From NCBI GenBank assembly GCA_050012535.1, contig JBEKGZ010000019.1, positions 1 through 21,688 on the forward strand: a DNA stretch of 21,688 bases, written 5' to 3'. The notes beneath the pieces are model-generated. The model did no database searches, had not been told where the DNA came from, and saw nothing but the letters and a program-made list of their open reading frames with translations. Shown here piece by piece: positions 7,655 to 14,048 of this stretch. The position numbers and the translations under genes are program-made. Source of the DNA: CAVPLU01 sp050012535. Lineage in GTDB: Archaea; Thermoproteota; Bathyarchaeia; 40CM-2-53-6. The stretch's first letter is position 1. Each line of letters starts with the position of its first letter.

Positions 7655-7679
7655 GAGATTAGGGTCGGTTGAGGCGGGT

Positions 7680-7690
7680 AATAATACTTG
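7680..7690 (-). promoter_or_regulatory. TATA-like box inside the ECF operon, before the S component
   Basis: Minus-strand AAGTATTATTA lies in the 42-base gap between the second ATPase and the S component. Predicted start near 7656 would give a nearly leaderless GTG 7654 message. Confidence 0.4.
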
Positions 7691-7696
7691 CTTGAG

Positions 7697-8527
7697 TTAG
7701 CCTGCCTTCCTCTTCCGCTCAACGAGCACTTCCACCATTTCTTCCACGGTGATGATATCGGACCTTATGCCCTGGGCTGAGAGACTGAGAGCTAGTCTCG
7801 TCACTTGCGGTGGGCGTGCTCCCGAGATTTCAAGCTTCGACTGATCCGAAAGTACGCGTTTGGCAGAATCGTGCGCCATGATCATTCCATCGCACATGAG
7901 CACCACGTCTTCACAATACCTAGCAACGAACTCCATGTCGTGAGAAATGATCAAGACCGTTTTCCCAACTCGTCTCAGTTGTTGAAGAATCGATCCCAGA
8001 AGGCGTAATCCTTGATAGTCTTGTCCAGCATTCGGTTCATCCATTATCACAATGCTTGTGTCCATCGCAAGGACTGAAGCAAGGCACAACATCTTCCTCT
8101 GGCCATAGGTCATGCTGTACGGATGCTCTGAGACATACGAGAGCAAGCCAACCATCGAAAGAGATGTTTCGACTTGCCGCTTGATCTGCTCTTCACCCAT
8201 TCCCAGATTCCTTGGCCCAAACGCCACTTCCTCAAAAACCGAAGATCCGAACAGCTGATCTTCGGGGTTCTGAAAGACGTAGCCCACTTCCCGGGCCATC
8301 TGGCTCGCGGACTCCTTTGAAGGATCAACTCCTTGCACCATGAGCTTGCCGGAAGTCGATTTCAGAAGACCATTGAAGTGCCTTGCAAGCGTGGTCTTGC
8401 CAGCCCCGTTCTTTCCTATGATCGCAACGATTCTTCCTGTCTCGATCGCAAGGCTCACATCTGTCAGAGCTTCGTGCCCGCTTGGATACCGAAACGTGAG
8501 ATGCTCCACAGATATGGCGAGAGACAC
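7697..8527 (-). CDS. ecfA: ECF transporter ATPase (second of the pair)
   Basis: The 276-residue ABC ATPase has Walker A GKNGAGKT (38-45), Q-loop Gln86 in the EcfA-type block VFQNPEDQLF, Walker B IVIMDE with Glu164, and switch His196. The signature reads TYGQ (140-143) rather than LSGGQ, a deviation in the half-site this subunit contributes. A C-terminal domain of about 60 residues follows. The start is GTG, four bases after the stop of the first ATPase, so the two are translated in tandem and presumably form the heterodimeric motor of the ECF importer. Confidence 0.95.
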   Translation of the reverse strand: MSLAISVEHLTFRYPSGHEALTDVSLAIETGRIVAIIGKNGAGKTTLARHFNGLLKSTSGKLMVQGVDPSKESASQMAREVGYVFQNPEDQLFGSSVFEEVAFGPRNLGMGEEQIKRQVETSLSMVGLLSYVSEHPYSMTYGQRKMLCLASVLAMDTSIVIMDEPNAGQDYQGLRLLGSILQQLRRVGKTVLIISHDMEFVARYCEDVVLMCDGMIMAHDSAKRVLSDQSKLEISGARPPQVTRLALSLSAQGIRSDIITVEEMVEVLVERKRKAG

Positions 8528-8531
8528 CTAC

Positions 8532-9395
8532 TCAGTCACCCAGGTATTGTCTTCTAATCATCGCTGCTGCTTGACGTTCATCAATGGGGTAGTCCCCTTT
8601 CCAGAGGCCTCTTTCGTCGAGTTGGCAAGCTAGCTGTGCCACTTGGCTGGACCTAACTCCTAGTTTCTCAAGATACCTGACCTTCATCAGGAATTCCTGC
8701 GGGGTACCAGTGAAGACTATCTTGCCTCTGTCTAGAACAGCAATCCGTTCCGCATGTCGAACCAGTATTTCCGGCTGATTCGAGACTAAGACCGTTGTCA
8801 TTTGGTATTTCTCGTGAGCGGAACGAACTGCCCGCATCACGGAAACCGCACCCTCGGGATCCAGCAATTCTGTCGGCTCATCGAGTATGAGGATCTGAGG
8901 TCTCATTGCGATCACGGTGGCAAGAGAGAGTCTCTGCTGTTCTCCCCCGGACAATTCGAATGGTATCCTCATCTCAAATCCGCTGAGACCAACGAGGCCA
9001 AGTGCCTCCGCTATTCTTTCTCGCATCAGGCCCCGTGGCACTCCCATGTTCTGAAGGCCAAATGCGACTTCCTCCTCCACGGTCATTGCGGATCCAGTCA
9101 ACTGAGAACGGGGATCCTGAAACACGACGCCAACAATACTGGTGATATCGGCGACATCTCTTTCGCGTGTATCAATGCCTCTCACATTCACGGTGCCACG
9201 CATCGTGCCTTCCACTACGTTCGGGATGAGGCCGCTCAGTGACAGACAGAGTGTCGACTTGCCTGCCCCTGATGGACCGGATATGCCCAGCAACTCTCTC
9301 TCAGCGACTTCTAGCGAGAGCCCGTCTATTGCCCAGTTTTTTGCCGAGAAATAACGGAACGCTAGGCCGGACACAGTGATCGCATTGGCACTCAT
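8532..9395 (-). CDS. ecfA: ECF transporter ATPase (first of the pair)
   Basis: It is 287 residues from ATG 9395; a longer in-frame start at 9527 adds 44 residues without family similarity and would run across the TATA-like box, so it was not used. Walker A GPSGAGKS (40-47), Q-loop Gln93 in VFQDPRSQLTG, signature LSGGEQ (148-153) and Walker B LILDE (169-173) are all intact. The switch position normally held by His reads Asn206 (VLVSNQPE), and the D-loop follows an unusual DEPTELLDPEG. Together with the altered signature in its partner, this suggests an asymmetric heterodimer, with one composite ATP site possibly degenerate. It is first gene of the A-A-S-T run. Confidence 0.94.
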   Translation of the reverse strand: MSANAITVSGLAFRYFSAKNWAIDGLSLEVAERELLGISGPSGAGKSTLCLSLSGLIPNVVEGTMRGTVNVRGIDTRERDVADITSIVGVVFQDPRSQLTGSAMTVEEEVAFGLQNMGVPRGLMRERIAEALGLVGLSGFEMRIPFELSGGEQQRLSLATVIAMRPQILILDEPTELLDPEGAVSVMRAVRSAHEKYQMTTVLVSNQPEILVRHAERIAVLDRGKIVFTGTPQEFLMKVRYLEKLGVRSSQVAQLACQLDERGLWKGDYPIDERQAAAMIRRQYLGD

Positions 9396-9439
9396 CGTGT
9401 TGGTCCCTTGGCTTTGGCTCCATAAACAGAGGCCTGAGT

Positions 9440-9450
9440 TAGATAAAACC
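9440..9450 (-). promoter_or_regulatory. TATA-like box for the ECF operon
   Basis: Minus-strand GGTTTTATCTA. The predicted start near 9417 leaves about 20 bases of leader before ATG 9395. The rest of the 190-base gap to the divergent gene shows nothing else that could be supported. Confidence 0.5.
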
Positions 9451-9567
9451 AGATTCGTCTCTGGGAGTAACTCCAGGTGGGACAATTGGCAGGATAGGAA
9501 ACTGCGCGAGACCGTGAGCAGAAACACCTATTTCATCAATGAGAGACGATTCGAGTGAAACGTCGAC

Positions 9568-9574
9568 AGGGAGG
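9568..9574 (+). promoter_or_regulatory. Ribosome binding site deciding the TTG start of the nucleoside phosphorylase
   Basis: AGGGAGG ends 11 bases before TTG 9586. It supports this start over an out-of-frame ATG at 9579. Confidence 0.6.
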
Positions 9575-9585
9575 CAAATGAGCAG

Positions 9586-10431
9586 TTGGGGGACACTCTG
9601 CAGTATCATGTCAAATGCATGAAAGGAGATGTAGCGCGGTATGTTCTGTTGCCCGGGGACCCCGCCCGAGTGAAGGTAATAGCATCACTATGGGATGAAT
9701 CACGCAAGGTGGCCGAGAACCGTCAGTATGTCACCTACACGGGAAAGGTCTCTGGCATAAATGTCTCGACAACATCGACTGGAATTGGCGGCCCATCTGC
9801 TGCGATTGCGGTGGAGGAGCTGGCGAGATGTGGCGCTGACACTTTCATACGCGTCGGAACATGCGGAGGATACCAGAAAGATCAGAAGATCGGCGATATA
9901 GCAATCGCCACCGGCGCGGTCCGATGGGAGGGAACCACTCGACAGTACGTCCCCATCGAGTACCCGGCTTTCAGCACACCAGAGATTGTCATGGCGCTTG
10001 TTGAGGCCGCCGAGAGAGTTGGCGTAAACTACCATGTCGGCATAACCAAGTCCGGGGACAGCCTCTACGCGGGCATGGCGTTTGGAGGGTACCAGCAGAG
10101 TTGGATGAAGAACGTAGAAGCGGACTTCATACGATCAAACGTCGTCAGCGCAGAGATGGAAGCGTCAACGATATTCACTCTCGCGAGCCTGTTCCACCTA
10201 CGGGCAGGCTCGGTTTGCTCAATCATTGATCTTGTGATGGCGGACAACGAACAGAAGCCTGTTCATGACTTGTCGGTCGAAGAGGCTTTTCAGCCCAAAC
10301 CAGAATTCATTCTCAGATCCTGCCGATGCGCCGTCGAAGCCGTCAAGATACTTGACAAGTGGGATCGTGACAAGCAAGCCAAAGGTAAGAAGAACTGGTT
10401 TCCCTCGCTAAGCTACGTACCGCGCAGCTAG
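9586..10431 (+). CDS. udp: Uridine phosphorylase-like nucleoside phosphorylase
   Basis: The 281-residue protein belongs to the PNP/UDP phosphorylase family, which splits a nucleoside with phosphate to give the base and ribose 1-phosphate in the cytosol. Blocks seen: LLPGDPARV (phosphate loop, about 22-30), STGIGGPSAAIAVEEL, RVGTCGGYQ (family RVGTxG), and the substrate-ribose block SAEMEASTIF. The overall pattern is closer to uridine phosphorylase than to purine nucleoside phosphorylase, but specificity is not certain. The start is TTG with a good ribosome binding site. It is divergent from the ECF importer and about 1.2 kb from a PfkB kinase, together suggesting uptake and breakdown of nucleosides. 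Confidence 0.9.
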   Translation: MGDTLQYHVKCMKGDVARYVLLPGDPARVKVIASLWDESRKVAENRQYVTYTGKVSGINVSTTSTGIGGPSAAIAVEELARCGADTFIRVGTCGGYQKDQKIGDIAIATGAVRWEGTTRQYVPIEYPAFSTPEIVMALVEAAERVGVNYHVGITKSGDSLYAGMAFGGYQQSWMKNVEADFIRSNVVSAEMEASTIFTLASLFHLRAGSVCSIIDLVMADNEQKPVHDLSVEEAFQPKPEFILRSCRCAVEAVKILDKWDRDKQAKGKKNWFPSLSYVPRS

Positions 10432-10453
10432 CATGCAGAGTCACCCAACGAAT

Positions 10454-11476
10454 TCAAGGTGAACGGCGAAAGGCCTGTAGGAACCGTTTGACCGCGGCCG
10501 CCTTTGCTTCGAAGTCTCGAAACGACCAACCTGGATAAGGTCTATGGGTCGTTGTCAACACTAATCGCTCTGGCCCCACTGCTTCAATTACCTGTTTGAC
10601 AGTTTCGACAAGTTCGTCTGCTGACACCTGAGGATTGCATAAGAGATCCACCGGAATGCCTGTGAAGAAGACTGTACGCGGCAATAGTCGCCTCACCGCC
10701 GCTAGAGCAGATGCCCAATCGAGAGAATCTGCCAAAGTCGACTTGGACTTGATGTCGAGTGGATGAAGACCCGAATATCCTTGGGTGAGCTCGGCCAGAT
10801 ACTCTGTGAGATCACCGTCGCTGTGCAGAACTGAGTACTTTCCTCTTTGGATGATCGCTTGTCCTAGTTCGACTTGTCGCTGAACGATCGTTCGGGTGAA
10901 GTCTGGCCTGTAGACTGATCCTGCATAGCTGCAGAAGTCGTCTGCTATTCTGACCGAATCGATCGCATCATATTCAGTGGCCCGTTTGACAACCTCAAGA
11001 AGAAGTCTGAAGAACCGCGCGTGGATATTCTCTGCCTTCCGACGATCCAATAGAGTAAGCACCGAGAAATCGAATTCATGTGATACCTGATCTAGCCTGC
11101 TTCCCTGGGGGGTCTTGCCGGTGCTACACGAGTACTCCGAGTACTCGCTAGGTCCCAAGATCTCAAGCTGAAACGATTTCGTTTGATCCACCCTAAGTGT
11201 ATCGGCCACAATCTCATCCATCTCTGTGATGAGATCATCAGGAGTGGGCCACTCGTATGCGTCTGGTTGAATCCTCTCGCGCCATTCCCGACGGGTCTCT
11301 GCACCCCTCTTGAAAGGACCGCCTTTCTCTAGAAAATTCAGGCCTTCGAACCAGCATCGAACGCCTACTACGTCACCCATCTCCGCTTCGAGCCTTGGAT
11401 CGGCAAGCCAGAAGTAGAGCGGGATCCTAGCTGCTCTTCCCTGCATAGCTTCCAGAAGCAAAGCTCTAGAGCTCAT
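10454..11476 (-). CDS. Uroporphyrinogen decarboxylase-like (URO-D superfamily) protein
   Basis: The 340-residue protein starts with SSRALLLEAMQGRAARIPLY, matching the URO-D superfamily opening, and keeps the superfamily's later features: LHSDGDLTEYL (the position where methyltransferase members have a metal-binding His), GLHPLDIKSK, and near the end GPERLVLTTTHRPYPG. It lacks the Cys of the usual methyltransferase zinc site around HSDGD, so a standard corrinoid methyltransferase is doubtful, and haem decarboxylase is not supported either. Many archaeal members have no known role. It is convergent with the phosphorylase gene, 22 bases away. Start ATG at 11476; the 110-base gap to the divergent PfkB gene shows no clear TATA box. 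Confidence 0.8.
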   Translation of the reverse strand: MSSRALLLEAMQGRAARIPLYFWLADPRLEAEMGDVVGVRCWFEGLNFLEKGGPFKRGAETRREWRERIQPDAYEWPTPDDLITEMDEIVADTLRVDQTKSFQLEILGPSEYSEYSCSTGKTPQGSRLDQVSHEFDFSVLTLLDRRKAENIHARFFRLLLEVVKRATEYDAIDSVRIADDFCSYAGSVYRPDFTRTIVQRQVELGQAIIQRGKYSVLHSDGDLTEYLAELTQGYSGLHPLDIKSKSTLADSLDWASALAAVRRLLPRTVFFTGIPVDLLCNPQVSADELVETVKQVIEAVGPERLVLTTTHRPYPGWSFRDFEAKAAAVKRFLQAFRRSP

Positions 11477-11586
11477 GAACTACATCTCACAGGTCGCTGA
11501 CATCGAACCCTCTGCTATGGACGCTCATGCGAAATGGGTTAGCCTTGCTTACGTAGTAGATAACCGACCAGTATTTCCGGCTGATC

Positions 11587-12606
11587 ATGAGGATTTCGAC
11601 TCACCTGTCTTTATCTGATGCTGGATCAACTAGTTTCGAGGTGACGCCGTTGGTCAAAGTCGTTGTGGCTGGTGGCATAAACTGGGATACCAACCTCTTC
11701 GTAAAGAGGTTTCCCAGACCCGGCGAAGAGATTCCGGTCGCTCGAATTACGGGAGTGCCCGGCGGAAAAGCGGGAAACGTGTCGGTGGCTGCGGCTAGAC
11801 TCCTCGGGTCTGGCCAAGTTGGAATCATTGGCGCACTTGGCTCAGACGACATCGCAGATAAACAGATACGTCTTTTCGAGAACGAGGGAGTCGAGACTTC
11901 CGCAATTGGACGCAAGGCCAATGCAGAATCAGGACAGGCTTACATCATTACCGAGGAATCCGGGGAGAACATAATCCACACTTACTTTGGAGCCAATAGG
12001 ATGCTGGAGCCGACGGATGTTTTCCGCACCGAAGTCAGAGAAATGATACGATCCGCGGCAATTGCCGTCATAACGGATCCACCTCAACTCGCTGTGGAGA
12101 CGGTAGCTGAAATAGCCCATGAAGCTGGGAGACTCGTGGCCTGGGATCCTGGCGTGAGGGCAGAAGCGGGCATGGAAAAACTCCGGCGCGCCCTTCTCTG
12201 CACAAGCTACCTATTCCTGAACGAGGCTGAGGTCGAATATATGACCGGGGTCAGGGAACCTGAAGAAGCAGCAAAACGCCTCTTGGCGATCAACCCGGAG
12301 ATGACTGCAATCTTGAAGTCCGGCAAGGAAGGATTCAAGGTGTTCGGACCGAAGGCAACGATTCGAATTCCGGGAATCGATCTCTCAGAATGGGGATTGA
12401 GAGTCGTGAACACTGTCGGGTGTGGTGATGCCTTTCTAGGAGCATTCTCGGCAGCAAAGGCATTGAAGCTCAGCGATGAAGAAGCTCTAAATTGGGCAAA
12501 CTGGGGAGGCGCGTTGAAAGCCACCAAGTCCGAGACTAGAGGCTCGCCGACGAGAGGCGAGCTTGAGGAATGGATATCGAGAACTGCGAGTTGTCCCAAG
12601 AGCTGA
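11587..12606 (+). CDS. PfkB/ribokinase-family carbohydrate or nucleoside kinase
   Basis: The 339-residue protein is a ribokinase-family fold: VAGGINWDTNLF near residue 27, PGGKAGNVSVAAARL (PfkB signature 1 region, about 55-69), and a C-terminal NTVGCGDAFLGAFSAAKAL (signature 2, usual DTTGAGD; catalytic Asp kept, first Asp changed to Asn, GAGD to GCGD). It transfers phosphate to a sugar hydroxyl. Given the phosphorylase nearby, ribose 1-phosphate or a nucleoside is a reasonable substrate; an archaeal pentose bisphosphate route with a PfkB-type ribose-1-phosphate kinase is known. The first 20 residues are atypical, and a GTG at 11641 may be the real start. Confidence 0.88.
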   Translation: MRISTHLSLSDAGSTSFEVTPLVKVVVAGGINWDTNLFVKRFPRPGEEIPVARITGVPGGKAGNVSVAAARLLGSGQVGIIGALGSDDIADKQIRLFENEGVETSAIGRKANAESGQAYIITEESGENIIHTYFGANRMLEPTDVFRTEVREMIRSAAIAVITDPPQLAVETVAEIAHEAGRLVAWDPGVRAEAGMEKLRRALLCTSYLFLNEAEVEYMTGVREPEEAAKRLLAINPEMTAILKSGKEGFKVFGPKATIRIPGIDLSEWGLRVVNTVGCGDAFLGAFSAAKALKLSDEEALNWANWGGALKATKSETRGSPTRGELEEWISRTASCPKS

Positions 12607-12715
12607 TATTCGCTGGCAGACCGGCGTGCTCCACAGACAAGTCGAACCTCCTCATTCACCAGAAACTTGGAGGTTGTGGAGCCCCGGGCGGGCTTTGAAC
12701 CCGCGACCTTTGCCT

Positions 12716-12743
12716 CTACGTGAGCGCTCAACAGAGGCGCTCG
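12716..12743 (-). other. 28-nt tRNA-Thr intron at the canonical position 37/38
   Basis: The inner hairpin GAGCGC/GCGCTC is perfect and the outer helix is the anticodon stem TTGCC/GGCAA. The strands between them have exactly the 3+4/4+3 bulge-helix-bulge geometry (bulges TAC and AGA), although the central helix has only two good pairs. Confidence 0.8.
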
Positions 12744-12758
12744 TACCAAGGCAACGCT

Positions 12759-12777
12759 TTCAGTTGTTGCTCGACAT
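12759..12777 (-). other. 19-nt tRNA-Thr intron in the D arm
   Basis: It interrupts GGTAG and AGCG and its removal restores D stem GAGC. Exon TGGT can pair with intron ACTG (two wobble pairs), with bulges AGA and AAA. The junction could slide by one base. Confidence 0.7.
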
Positions 12778-12823
12778 CTACCAGGCTGAGCCACCGGGGC
12801 CGCGGTGGAGTCAGAGCGATCTT

Positions 12824-12832
12824 CTAATAAAG
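12824..12832 (-). promoter_or_regulatory. TATA-like box for tRNA-Thr
   Basis: Minus-strand CTTTATTAG centred about 28 bases before the tRNA 5' end at 12800, the expected archaeal spacing. Confidence 0.65.
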
Positions 12833-12986
12833 TTTCGACCGGGAAGGACAGGCCATTTTCATTAACATATTGCTGCAACCTTTGGCGCCCGAAATGACAA
12901 GAACGTGCGCACATCGTCACTCTCCGGGGTCCCATTACTCAAGCAGAGGTTTGTGCATTCTCTGTTCGCCAATCGCTTTTACCAAA

Positions 12987-12994
12987 CGTTTAAG
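12987..12994 (+). promoter_or_regulatory. TATA-like box upstream of the ubiquitin-like locus
   Basis: CGTTTAAG, preceded by a purine-rich ACCAAA that could act as BRE. Transcription would begin near 13015, leaving room for the ribosome binding site at 13031-13037. The region 12833-12986 shows nothing else that could be supported. Confidence 0.5.
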
Positions 12995-13030
12995 ACTGCT
13001 CTCCTACGGTCATGTTGTCAACGAATCATA

Positions 13031-13037
13031 AAGGAGG
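13031..13037 (+). promoter_or_regulatory. Strong ribosome binding site for the TTG start at 13049
   Basis: AAGGAGG sits 11 bases before TTG 13049. It fixes this start, which puts the first zinc-ribbon Cys pair right at the N-terminus. Confidence 0.7.
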
Positions 13038-13048
13038 AAGAATGAATA

Positions 13049-14002
13049 TTGGTTAAGCGATGTCCATCATGCGGATACAACAACAGAGATGACGCCGTCT
13101 TCTGCTCAAGCTGCGGCTCTTCACTTGCTGCTGGGGCACCAATGATGAAACCAGTGCCGTCAGTTCGAGTTGTGACGCCCGTGACGCAAGGGGTGCCAAC
13201 CAGGGTACCGGCACCGGGTATGTGCTTCTACCACCCAAGCCTACCAGCCGTATACATATGCAACCGCTGTGGTCGAGCTATCTGCCGTGACGACTCGAAG
13301 TCTTACATGGATCTAATCCTCTGCCCACAATGCTACGCAGGAATTGTGCCACCAATGGCTATGGCTCCTCAAGGTGCACAAGGCCTAACGGGTATGCAAG
13401 GTATGCAAGGTATGCAGGGTCCACCAGGTCCACCAGGTCCACCAGGTCAACCAGGATACGCGCCAGCAATACAATACGCGCCAGCACCACAATACGCGCC
13501 AGCACCACAATACGCGCCAGCACCACAATACGCGCCAGCACCACAATACGCGCCAGCACCAGCCTATGCGCCAATGCCAGGACCAATGTACGGTCCATTT
13601 GGACCCGGTCCTATGGGACCTGCAAGGTCCCTCTGGGCATTCATCATCTCGCTCGTTGCAGGAATACTGGTACTATTGAACGCTGGAATGCTGCTTGCGT
13701 GGCAGTTCTATGGCGGAACTTTCCTTTGGGCTAACATATTCTTCTGGATCTGCAAGATCGACGGGTACGCGTGCCCGCTACCTTCAGGATCCACAGCGAC
13801 AGGCAACATCACATTCGTGCTCGGAGCAATCATAGGCTTGATCATGATCGTCGCTTCGATCATGATGATCCTAGGATACGGCACAATCGGCAGCATCGTC
13901 ATGTTCCCACTAGCCATCTTCAGCCTAATCATAGGCGGCGGCTTCATAGCAGGCTTCATCCTAGGAATCATCGGCGCCATACTAGCCATGATAGGGCGAT
14001 AG
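13049..14002 (+). CDS. Zinc-ribbon/B-box-like membrane protein with collagen-like and YAPAPQ repeats
   Basis: The 317-residue protein has four parts. Residues 5-22 form a C4 zinc ribbon (Cys5, 8, 19, 22). Residues 59-95 form a B-box/RING-like finger (Cys59, His62, Cys71, 74, 79, Asp82 possible, Cys92, 95). Residues 115-192 are low complexity: GMQ x3, PPG-type collagen-like triplets, then YAPAPQ repeats rich in Pro and Tyr. Residues 195-317 hold three to four hydrophobic segments, so the zinc domains probably face the cytosol from a membrane anchor. Its zinc part closely resembles the protein at 17963-18328, at the other end of the ubiquitin-like locus. Membrane adaptor or E3-like role is an inference; no known family name can be given. 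A T-tract follows, 18 bases after the stop. Confidence 0.85.
   Translation: MVKRCPSCGYNNRDDAVFCSSCGSSLAAGAPMMKPVPSVRVVTPVTQGVPTRVPAPGMCFYHPSLPAVYICNRCGRAICRDDSKSYMDLILCPQCYAGIVPPMAMAPQGAQGLTGMQGMQGMQGPPGPPGPPGQPGYAPAIQYAPAPQYAPAPQYAPAPQYAPAPQYAPAPAYAPMPGPMYGPFGPGPMGPARSLWAFIISLVAGILVLLNAGMLLAWQFYGGTFLWANIFFWICKIDGYACPLPSGSTATGNITFVLGAIIGLIMIVASIMMILGYGTIGSIVMFPLAIFSLIIGGGFIAGFILGIIGAILAMIGR
13391..13453 (+). repeat. Nine-base tandem repeats coding GMQ and PPG units
   Basis: Seven nine-base units within the gene: three GGTATGCAA-like units, then three GGTCCACCA and one GGTCAACCA. Codons are nearly identical between units, so recent unit duplication is likely. Confidence 0.85.
13457..13564 (+). 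repeat. Six 18-base tandem repeats coding YAPAPQ
   Basis: Units of TACGCGCCAGCACCACAA; the four central copies are identical and the first and last differ slightly. Identity at the DNA level suggests the copy number changes easily between strains. Confidence 0.9.
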
Positions 14003-14020
14003 TCCTCAACTCACCCCAAG

Positions 14021-14028
14021 TTTTTTTT
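14021..14028 (+). terminator. T8 tract: terminator of the upstream gene, overlapping the JAMM promoter
   Basis: Eight T residues 18 bases after the stop of the zinc-ribbon gene match archaeal U-tract termination. TTTTTTAA (14023-14030) is also a TATA-like element about 25 bases before the GTG at 14049, so the JAMM message could be leaderless. Confidence 0.5.
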
Positions 14029-14048
14029 AACTTAATATCCGTCTGGTC

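Larger units (their letters stand above)
12677..12800 (-). tRNA. tRNA-Thr(GGT) with two introns
   Basis: Acceptor GCCCCGG/CCGGGGC pairs fully (12794-12800 with 12681-12687), the discriminator is T as in archaeal tRNA-Thr, and CCA is encoded (12677-12679). The T-arm is GCGGG/TTCAAAG/CCCGC (12688-12704) and the variable loop AGGTC. The D stem starts GCTC with loop AGCCTGGTA. After removal of 12759-12777 the 3' D stem becomes GAGC. After removal of 12716-12743 the anticodon stem is TTGCC/GGCAA with loop TTGGTAA, anticodon GGT at 12745-12747. The mature RNA would be 77 bases with CCA. A TATA-like box lies about 26 bases upstream. All arms fold after splicing, so it should be functional. Confidence 0.92.

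Noticed and set aside
12207..12935. Minus-strand 242-codon reading frame
   Set aside because: It runs across tRNA-Thr and antisense to the PfkB gene, with no recognisable domain.
13391..13564. Tandem repeats considered as a CRISPR-like array
   Set aside because: Units are contiguous, without spacers, in frame and protein-coding.
13359..13734. Reading frames in other frames across the repeats (such as 13330-13734 plus and 13359-13598 minus)
   Set aside because: Low-complexity shadows of the repeat region; the zinc-ribbon frame has the Cys pairs, membrane segments and ribosome binding site.
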